A stretch of DNA of 64,000 nucleotides from Robiginitalea sp. SC105 (GTDB taxonomy: Bacteria; Bacteroidota; Bacteroidia; Flavobacteriales; Flavobacteriaceae): the NCBI RefSeq assembly GCF_014243345.1, contig NZ_JACLZF010000001.1, positions 930,001 through 994,000 of the forward strand. The letters run 5' to 3'. The translations under genes and the position numbers were made by a program. Positions 42,316-48,882 of this stretch are shown one piece after another. Under the pieces are notes generated by a model, which was given only the letters and a program-made list of their open reading frames with translations, was not told where the DNA came from and did not search any database. Position 1 is the stretch's first letter. Each line of letters opens with the position of its first letter.

Positions 42316-43194
42316 TCAATCTGCCGGACGAAACCGGGCAAGCGGTGCCATCCGGGCGCGGTTCAGGCTCAGTAACCCGTCCTTGAGGGTGTAATTGTCC
42401 GCACTTGCAAGGACCTGCCCCAACTGGTCGGCTACCTCCCGGTCCGGGCAGGCCTTGAGGGATTGTGCGGTTTGGCCGAAGGAAACCCGGTTCCCAGGTG
42501 CGAGGTAGTAACTCGCCACAAACACGTTGCAACCGTTGTTGCCCGTTACCTGGCCCAGGGAACTGTGAAAGGTCAGGCCCGGTATCCGGTTGGACTGGAC
42601 GTTTATTTCCTGCCCCCTCAATTCGACGAGCTGCCATTTGATGTCTTCGATTGCCGGATCGTTGAAATTTTTCTGCAACATGTATTTTTCGGCATCCGTG
42701 CCGGAAAAGCGCTTTCCATTGGTGTCCAGTTTGAAGATGACATTTTCCCCTACCTGGTATTGGACGGCCGCCCCGTCCTCCGGGGTCAGGGTGATGAGGC
42801 TTCCCGAATCGTCCCAGGCAAAGGTGCCACTATCGGTGACCAGTTCCTCCGATTTGCCCAGGTAGGTGCGGTCGCGGGTAAAGTCCCCGCTTTCAAAAAG
42901 GGTGATGCTGATATCCACCGCGTCGCAGTCCGCGCAGGGCAGGGTTCCCCGGTAGGTCCCCTCCCAGTCGACTGATATCCGGCTGTTGTGGGCGGCGTCT
43001 GCAGCCTGGCTTGAAAAAGTCGAGTCGGCACTGAGGGCCGCGGCGGCTTCGACATCTCTGGGTTTGGTATCCGGGCCGGGGGTTGCGGATATCTCTTTTT
43101 CCCCCATTTGCTCGTTGGAGGTTTTCGGATCGGGCTTGCAACCGGCCAGGCCTGTAATGCAGGCAGTGACAAGCAGGACAAGGAATTTTTTCAT
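42316..43194 (-). CDS. NlpE-like copper-resistance / META-domain lipoprotein
   Basis: 292 residues. Lipoprotein signal FLVLLVTACITGLAGCKPDP (Cys19). Residues about 78-175 are an NlpE N-terminal domain with WEGTYRGTLPCADCDAVDIS (C-x-x-C) and a YLGKSEELVTDSGTFAWDD strand. Residues about 180-292 are a META/HslJ domain (IKWQLVELRGQEI, GNNGCNVFVASY). NlpE activates the Cpx response on surface contact or copper in E. coli; META domains occur in heat-shock and motility proteins. The combination is known in Bacteroidota, and likely monitors envelope stress. Downstream of a terminator, so transcribed alone. Confidence 0.88.
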   Translation of the reverse strand: MKKFLVLLVTACITGLAGCKPDPKTSNEQMGEKEISATPGPDTKPRDVEAAAALSADSTFSSQAADAAHNSRISVDWEGTYRGTLPCADCDAVDISITLFESGDFTRDRTYLGKSEELVTDSGTFAWDDSGSLITLTPEDGAAVQYQVGENVIFKLDTNGKRFSGTDAEKYMLQKNFNDPAIEDIKWQLVELRGQEINVQSNRIPGLTFHSSLGQVTGNNGCNVFVASYYLAPGNRVSFGQTAQSLKACPDREVADQLGQVLASADNYTLKDGLLSLNRARMAPLARFRPAD

Positions 43195-43290
43195 TCGGAT
43201 GAGGTTACCATTTGGCGGGGGAGCGGGTAAGTTACCAAATCGATTTTTATTTTTAAATACCTGCCGGTTAAAGAAAGAACCACAAAATGA

Positions 43291-43319
43291 AAAAACCAGC
43301 CGATGGGGCTGGTTTTTTT
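43291..43319 (-). terminator. Terminator of the CsbD-family gene (works both ways)
   Basis: Perfect 11 bp stem AAAAACCAGCC/GGCTGGTTTTT (43291-43301 and 43307-43317) with a five-base loop, and T-runs on both strands. It lies 29 bp after the csbD-like stop and before the NlpE-like gene. Confidence 0.8.
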
Positions 43320-43347
43320 GATAAGGGTTTCGGGGATTCAGGGGATA

Positions 43348-43533
43348 TTACCAGGAGGAGATTTCCTTCCGGAGTTCCTCTTTGGCCTTCCCGGTTTTCT
43401 CCTGGACGCGGCCGAGCATTTCTTCGAATTTACCTTCGGAATACTTCAGGTCGTCGTCCGTCAGGTCCCCGTACTTCTGTTTGAGTTTTCCCTTGATCTG
43501 GTTCCATTTTCCTTTCATTTCTTCATTCGTCAT
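43348..43533 (-). CDS. CsbD family stress protein
   Basis: 61 residues: [20 protein letters not shown], then [19 protein letters not shown] and [15 protein letters not shown]. This is the full CsbD/YjbJ pattern of small hydrophilic helical proteins, usually induced by general stress. Start is the ATG at 43533; the longer frame to 43581 has an unrelated His-rich lead-in. Confidence 0.92.
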   Translation of the reverse strand: MTNEEMKGKWNQIKGKLKQKYGDLTDDDLKYSEGKFEEMLGRVQEKTGKAKEELRKEISSW

Positions 43534-43897
43534 AATATGGTGTTTTAAATGTTCGTATTGCTTTACACTATAATGTACCATTCTTTGGGCAAAAGGACGT
43601 GTTCGGATGCCCGGATTATTGACTTGATAGGACTGAGAGAAGTTTTTTTGGTGAGGGATCCCCCACCCACCCGATTTGAAGATAACCCCCGACCCTGCAA
43701 CCTCCTTTCAACCAGTATAATTTTCAGGGAAAATCGCGTTAATTAAAGTACGCCGCCCGGGTTTTTAACAGGCGCACCCCTCCGGAACCCCCTCCGGTTC
43801 AATGAATCCGGGCCGGGACGCCAAAAAGCCGTACCTTGATATTTAACAATATCGGATCAGCGCATTTTATAATTTCGCCCCATCTAGCAAACCGCTC
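43534..43897. other. 364 bp intergenic region with a short palindrome
   Basis: No gene is supportable here. It must hold the csbD promoter (minus side) and that of the serine hydrolase (plus side; near -7 TAATTTCG at about 43870-43877). A perfect palindrome GATATT-TAAC-AATATC is at 43838-43853, some 45 bp before the hydrolase ATG, and could be an operator. Confidence 0.4.
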
Positions 43898-44797
43898 ATG
43901 AAGCAGTATCTCGGGATTGCGTTTTTACTTCTCTGGACCGTCCTCAGGGCCCAGCCCGAACTCCCGTTGAAGACCGATTCATTCAGGCCCCTGGAGCATT
44001 GGGCCGACAAGGCGCTTGCCACCCATCTCAACCGGGAGGTTTCTGCCCACCCGGAATGGTCATCGCTGGTCCAGGACAAAAAGATGGCCATCGGCCTGGT
44101 AGATTTGCGGGATCCCGAGAAACCCCGTTTTGCGTCGGTTAACGGAAACCATATGATGTACGCTGCCAGCCTGCCCAAAATCGCCATCCTGCTCGCGGTG
44201 ATGGATGCGATCGACAAGAAGGAAATCACAGAGTCCGGGGACATCCGCCGGGACATGCGGCTGATGATCAGTAAATCCGACAACCAGGCATCCACCCGGC
44301 TGATCGACCTGTTGGGATACGAGAAGATAGAGGCCGTTATGACCGATCCCAGGTATGTCTTATACGACGAAAGCAAGGGAGGCGGCCTCTGGGTTGGCAA
44401 GCGCTACGGGAGTGGGGGCGGCACCAACCGGGAACCCCTCAAAAACCTCAGTCATGCTGCCACGGCTTCCCAGGTCTGCAGGTTTTACTACCTGATGGCC
44501 TACGGCCAGCTGATCGATCCGCGCCGTTCCTCCCAGATGCTGCAGATTATGGAAAAACCGGAACTGCACCATAAATTCGTGAATACGCTGACCGTTATTG
44601 CCCCGGGGGCGCGCATTTTCAGGAAATCCGGATCCTGGCGGACCTATCATTCGGATTCGGCCCTGGTCTGGGGGACCAGCCGGGACAGGCGCTACATCCT
44701 GGTGGCACTGATCGATGACCCGGAAGGGGAGCGGATTGCCCGCGACCTGGTGCGGCCCATGGAATCCGTATTAAAGCGGACCACAGCCACCCGGTAA
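43898..44797 (+). CDS. Exported class A beta-lactamase-like serine hydrolase
   Basis: 299 residues. Signal peptide MKQYLGIAFLLLWTVLRAQ. Penicillin-binding fold motifs are all present: S91-x-x-K94 in AASLPKIAIL, S127-D-N in SKSDNQAS, and K-S-G in FRKSGSW. An omega-loop Glu of true class A enzymes is not evident, so a carboxypeptidase-like or other esterase role is as likely as beta-lactam hydrolysis. It shares with the hydrolase at 47620-48882 a lead-in of the form D-x-x-D-P-x-x-P-R-F/Y-A before the active-site serine, so the two are paralogues. 25 bp before the Npt-like gene, likely one transcript. Confidence 0.85.
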   Translation: MKQYLGIAFLLLWTVLRAQPELPLKTDSFRPLEHWADKALATHLNREVSAHPEWSSLVQDKKMAIGLVDLRDPEKPRFASVNGNHMMYAASLPKIAILLAVMDAIDKKEITESGDIRRDMRLMISKSDNQASTRLIDLLGYEKIEAVMTDPRYVLYDESKGGGLWVGKRYGSGGGTNREPLKNLSHAATASQVCRFYYLMAYGQLIDPRRSSQMLQIMEKPELHHKFVNTLTVIAPGARIFRKSGSWRTYHSDSALVWGTSRDRRYILVALIDDPEGERIARDLVRPMESVLKRTTATR

Positions 44798-44822
44798 CGG
44801 CCACCTGGCTTAAAAAACAGTG

Positions 44823-47633
44823 ATGAGCGGAAAATTCTACAGCCGTATATTCCAGATACGACCGGGAGAAGGGCGGATCGCCCTGCTGATGTTCACCTAC
44901 ATCTTTGTGGCGATCGCCGTGCTGCTGATGATCAAGCCCACCATCAATTCCCTCTTCCTGTCGGAACTCGGGGCGGAAAACCTGCCGCTTGCCTACCTGC
45001 TGACCTGCCTGGGGGCGATCCTGAGTTCCCTCGGGTACCAGCGCCTCCTGAAGCGCTACCGCCTGAAGCGGATCATTAGGGGGACCCTCTGGTTTTCGGT
45101 GGGCGCCCTGGTCTTACTGGCGGTCCTGTTGTTTACCCGGTCTATGGGGGTGGTCTGGCTTTACGCTTTCTATATCTGGATATCCCTCTTCGGGATCCTG
45201 GTGGCCTCCCAATTCTGGATGCTGGCCAACCTTGTTTTCAACGTGCGGGAAGCAAAGCGGCTTTTCGGATTCATCGGGGCCGGCGCGATTTCCGGGGGGA
45301 TCCTGGGGGGCTACCTCACTTCCCTGCTTTCCGCCGCTGCCGGGCTGTCTACCGTGGTGCTGGTCGCTGCGGTCCTGCTGTCCCTGAATTTGCTGTTTTT
45401 TGAGAATATCTGGCATTCGCGGATCAGGAACCTCGGCGTCCTCCGGCAAGAGAACCGACGCAAGGGGGTGGCCCTTAACCCGATCCGGGAGATTCGCGCA
45501 TCCCGCCATCTTAGCCTGCTCGCGCTGATTGTGGCCGTAGGGGTGCTGGTTGCCAAGCTCGTTGACTATTTGTTCAGCGACCTGGCCGCCCGCACCATAG
45601 CAGACCCGGAGGAGCTGGCTTCCTTTTTCGGGTTCTGGTTCTCGAGTTTCAACCTGCTTTCCCTGGGGATACAGCTGTTGCTGACCCGGAGGATCGTCGG
45701 GGTCTGGGGGGTAGGTCGGTCCCTGCTTTTACTGCCCGCGGGGATCCTTCTGGCCGGGGCCCTCTTCTTTGTTTTCCCGGAGCTTGCAGTGGTCATTGTC
45801 CTCAAGGCACTGGACGGGATCCTCAAACAATCCGTAAACAAAAGCGCCTTTGAGATGCTGGCCCTGCCGCTTCCCCTCGAGGTGAAGCAGCGCACCAAGT
45901 ACTTTATCGATGTCGTGGTGGACAGCCTGGCGACCGGGGTAGCGGGCTTGTTCCTGATCGGCATGATCAACGGACTGGACCTGAACAATTACTACGTGGT
46001 CGGGTTGGTCCTGTTGCTGGCCTTGGTATGGGTATTGATGATATACAAGGTGCGCGTAACATTTTACCAGGCTTTCCGCGACAATCTCGGGATGGCCGTA
46101 GCTGCCCCGGCAAGGCGCGGCAAAGGGCAAAAAAAAGCTTCCATGCTGGGGATCATGCGGCAGGTGCTCCGGACAGGGGAGGAGAAACAGCGGCTTTATA
46201 TGCTGGGCAAGCTTGCCGAGAACCCGGATCCTCGTCTGGCCACAGAGGTGCAGGCCCTCCTGGGCCATCCCTCCATGGCGATCCGCACCGCGGCCATCCG
46301 CATCCTCTACTACCTGGACCCCCAAAGTATGCCCACCAACATACCGGCATTGCTCGCTGAGCAGGACCCGGTCATGACCCAGGCCGTGGTGGACTTCCTC
46401 CTGTTGCATGCCAACCAGAGCCCGGGCTTCCTTTTCGAAAAATACCTGGAACACCCGGATCCGCTCCTGCGCCAATGCGCCTTGCTGGCCCTGAGCCGCG
46501 AAGCCCGGGACAACCGGGAGCTCGCCTCCCAGTTCGATCTGCACGGCAGGCTCCGCAGGGCCCTGGCGGCTTCGGACCCCGGGGAGGTCAATAGCTTTTT
46601 GCTCAGGAGCATCGGGGCGGCTGCCTTCCGGGACGGATACCCCATGCTCCATAAGGCCCTCTCCTCGGACCAGCCCGATCAGGTACAGGTAGCAATTGCC
46701 GGGGCCGGGCTCAGTATGGATACGGAATTCCTGGAACCGCTTTTGGGGCTGTTGGCGCAAAAGGACTACCGGAAGGCTGCCACGGATTCCCTGGCCGTAT
46801 TGGGCCCCGGGATCGCGCCTTTGATTGCCGAAGGGGTGCGAACCGGCAAATGGTCACTCGAAACCTGCCGGTTTATCCCCGATGTGTTCAAGGCACTCGG
46901 GACCCAGACCGCGGTGGACCAGCTCTTCCGCCTCTTTGATGCCTTTGACCTGGGTATCCGGGTGGAAGTGGTCCGGGCATTGGGGGCGATCCGCACGGAC
47001 AGGCCCTACCTCCGTTTCGACCGCATGAAGGTGGTCCGGCGCATCCACGATGAATGCCGGTTGTACCAGCAAACCCTCACCGCCATGCATTCCCAGATTA
47101 TCGGGTCCTACCGCAACCGCAGAAGGGGTGGCGGCCCGGTAACCCCCGAAGAAAAAAAGTACCGGACCGCCCTGCTGGACCTGCTGGAGTCCCGACTGGA
47201 GGCGGGGCTGGAGCGCATATTCGGGTTGCTCGGTTTGAAATACCCGGTGGCCGATATGCAACGCGCCTACCAGGGGATGGTCAGCAGCAGGGATTCCGAC
47301 CGCAGCCGTTCCCTGGAATTCCTGGACAACCTCCTCACCGGTACGCTCAGGCGCCGCCTTCTGCCCATCCTGGAAGAAGGCTCCCCGGAATGGGGCGCAG
47401 ACAGCATCCCGGAGCAGTACGAACATCGGGTCCCAACGGAATTTGAATGTTTCAGCCTGTTGCTGGAATTGCGCGACCAGAAACTGGTGCTCGCGGTACT
47501 CCGCCTGATCGAGGTGACCGAAGACGGGCGCTACCGGGACCTGGTGGACGGGTTGCAGGCGTATCCCATGCCCCGGGTTCGGGAGGCCGCGAGGGTTACG
47601 ATGGACCGCCTTCGGCCGTCTACTGCTCCCTGA
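44823..47633 (+). CDS. Npt1/Npt2-type nucleotide (ATP/ADP) translocase-like protein with HEAT repeats
   Basis: 936 residues. Residues 1-430 form a 12-span major-facilitator-like domain that resembles ADP/ATP antiporters (FQIRPGEGRIALLMFTYIFV, KPTINSLFLSELGAENLPLAY, and the later KALDGILKQSVNKSAFEMLALPLP, close to the TLC carrier pattern). Residues about 450-930 are HEAT-like helical repeats (EVQALLGHPSMAIRTAAIRIL, LLRQCALLALSRE). TLC carriers exchange nucleotides in Chlamydia, Rickettsia and plastids; free-living Bacteroidota have this HEAT-fused form of unknown substrate. GTG 44820 precedes the ATG 44823 in frame. Its 3' end overlaps the convergent hydrolase by 14 bp. Confidence 0.8.
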   Translation: MSGKFYSRIFQIRPGEGRIALLMFTYIFVAIAVLLMIKPTINSLFLSELGAENLPLAYLLTCLGAILSSLGYQRLLKRYRLKRIIRGTLWFSVGALVLLAVLLFTRSMGVVWLYAFYIWISLFGILVASQFWMLANLVFNVREAKRLFGFIGAGAISGGILGGYLTSLLSAAAGLSTVVLVAAVLLSLNLLFFENIWHSRIRNLGVLRQENRRKGVALNPIREIRASRHLSLLALIVAVGVLVAKLVDYLFSDLAARTIADPEELASFFGFWFSSFNLLSLGIQLLLTRRIVGVWGVGRSLLLLPAGILLAGALFFVFPELAVVIVLKALDGILKQSVNKSAFEMLALPLPLEVKQRTKYFIDVVVDSLATGVAGLFLIGMINGLDLNNYYVVGLVLLLALVWVLMIYKVRVTFYQAFRDNLGMAVAAPARRGKGQKKASMLGIMRQVLRTGEEKQRLYMLGKLAENPDPRLATEVQALLGHPSMAIRTAAIRILYYLDPQSMPTNIPALLAEQDPVMTQAVVDFLLLHANQSPGFLFEKYLEHPDPLLRQCALLALSREARDNRELASQFDLHGRLRRALAASDPGEVNSFLLRSIGAAAFRDGYPMLHKALSSDQPDQVQVAIAGAGLSMDTEFLEPLLGLLAQKDYRKAATDSLAVLGPGIAPLIAEGVRTGKWSLETCRFIPDVFKALGTQTAVDQLFRLFDAFDLGIRVEVVRALGAIRTDRPYLRFDRMKVVRRIHDECRLYQQTLTAMHSQIIGSYRNRRRGGGPVTPEEKKYRTALLDLLESRLEAGLERIFGLLGLKYPVADMQRAYQGMVSSRDSDRSRSLEFLDNLLTGTLRRRLLPILEEGSPEWGADSIPEQYEHRVPTEFECFSLLLELRDQKLVLAVLRLIEVTEDGRYRDLVDGLQAYPMPRVREAARVTMDRLRPSTAP

Positions 47634-48882
47634 CGATCCGGTCGATGGCCGATGCCAGGTAGAGGTGGTCGGAAGCGGAGTTCTTGCCGAGCACATTGCT
47701 CATCAATACCACGATGTACCGGCAGTTGTCCGGGTGCTCCACGATGGCAACGGAATTCATGTAGTTGAAGACGTTCCCCATGTACTTCCCGCAATCCGGG
47801 TTTTTGACCCGGTCGCATTTGTAAAGGCTGCCCGACTTGAAATATACCGCTGCTTCTTTCAGGGCCGGGGACTGCGCATACCGGATCCGCCGGTCGGTCA
47901 TGTACATGAGCCGTTTCATTTCCAGGCTGCTCTCGGTATCGATCACGCGCCCCTGTTCGAGCTGGATCAGGAATTGCATCAGCCCGGCCGGGGTGCCGAT
48001 GCTACCCCCCTTATCGCCCACAAAGTTGTTGGCCCCCCGGGTGAAAAAGCTCCCGAGTCTCCAGGCATCCTGCCCGATCCCCAGGGCGCGCAGGGGCTCG
48101 TTGACCACCGCGATGGCCAGGTCAGTGATGGAGGTGCGGGGGGTTTCTTTGAACCACGCTTCGGCCTCGGCTTCGGTCAGCTCCGGGTAGCGCTCCCCGA
48201 AGGCCGCCATCAGCAGGGCTTCCCGCCAGACGATGCTTGCCGCCCCATTGTTGCTCACGGACATCATGTGGTCCGTCCATTCATAGAGGGTGAACACATC
48301 GGAGGCGATCACCTGCCGCTTGATCAGGGTGTTCTTTTCCGGGTTGTAGACGGGGATGGTATGTTCGTCGGTCAATCCCCAGGCCCCGGCCCTTACGGAT
48401 TTGCTCCGCAACAAGTCGGTCCGCTTGGTAAAATCGTCCGGGTAGATGGCTGCCAGCTGCTGAAAGAGGGCATGGAGGACGGCGATTTTCCCGACGCTTC
48501 CGGGTTGGTAGCCTGCCGTTTCGTTCCGGGCGGCGTAGCGGGGGTTGTTCGGGTCCGAGATATCGAGGATGGCGATAGAATAGCTTCGTTCCAGGCCCCG
48601 GAAAAGGTTGTCGAACTTTTTCTGGAATTCGGGTGTGGGGGCCATAAAGGCAGCGGTGCTGTCGCCGGCCCGGCCCGACAGGGTCAGGGAGATGTCTTTC
48701 CAGGAACGCATGGCGCCTGCCGGCAGGCCCAGTTTGGCTGCGCCTTCCTGCTCCAGGGTGCGCTCCAGTCGGAGGAGGCGCTGTATGCCGGTACGCTCAT
48801 AGCCGTCGATCGGATAAAACCCGGCAGTGGTACAGAGCAGCAGCAGAAGGCCGAATGTGGCAAGGATTGAGGGCTGTTTCAT
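47620..48882 (-). CDS. Exported class A beta-lactamase-like serine hydrolase, coupled to a dikinase-like protein
   Basis: 420 residues. N-terminal signal (ILATFGLLLLLCTTAGF). Motifs: S129-x-x-K132 in PGSVGKIAVL, S210-N-N in MSVSNNGAAS, and K-S-G in VYFKSGSLYKC. It has an N-terminal extension of about 100 residues and inserts compared with class A beta-lactamases, so antibiotic resistance should not be assumed. A D-x-x-D-P-x-x-P-R-Y-A segment before the serine is shared with the hydrolase at 43898. The ATG overlaps the stop of the upstream dikinase-like gene by 4 bp, so the two products are made together. Confidence 0.85.
   Translation of the reverse strand: MKQPSILATFGLLLLLCTTAGFYPIDGYERTGIQRLLRLERTLEQEGAAKLGLPAGAMRSWKDISLTLSGRAGDSTAAFMAPTPEFQKKFDNLFRGLERSYSIAILDISDPNNPRYAARNETAGYQPGSVGKIAVLHALFQQLAAIYPDDFTKRTDLLRSKSVRAGAWGLTDEHTIPVYNPEKNTLIKRQVIASDVFTLYEWTDHMMSVSNNGAASIVWREALLMAAFGERYPELTEAEAEAWFKETPRTSITDLAIAVVNEPLRALGIGQDAWRLGSFFTRGANNFVGDKGGSIGTPAGLMQFLIQLEQGRVIDTESSLEMKRLMYMTDRRIRYAQSPALKEAAVYFKSGSLYKCDRVKNPDCGKYMGNVFNYMNSVAIVEHPDNCRYIVVLMSNVLGKNSASDHLYLASAIDRIVREQ

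Noticed and set aside
43898-48882. Calling the two serine hydrolases antibiotic-resistance beta-lactamases
   Set aside because: S-x-x-K, S-x-N and K-S-G are shared by all penicillin-recognising enzymes; the context and inserts point elsewhere.
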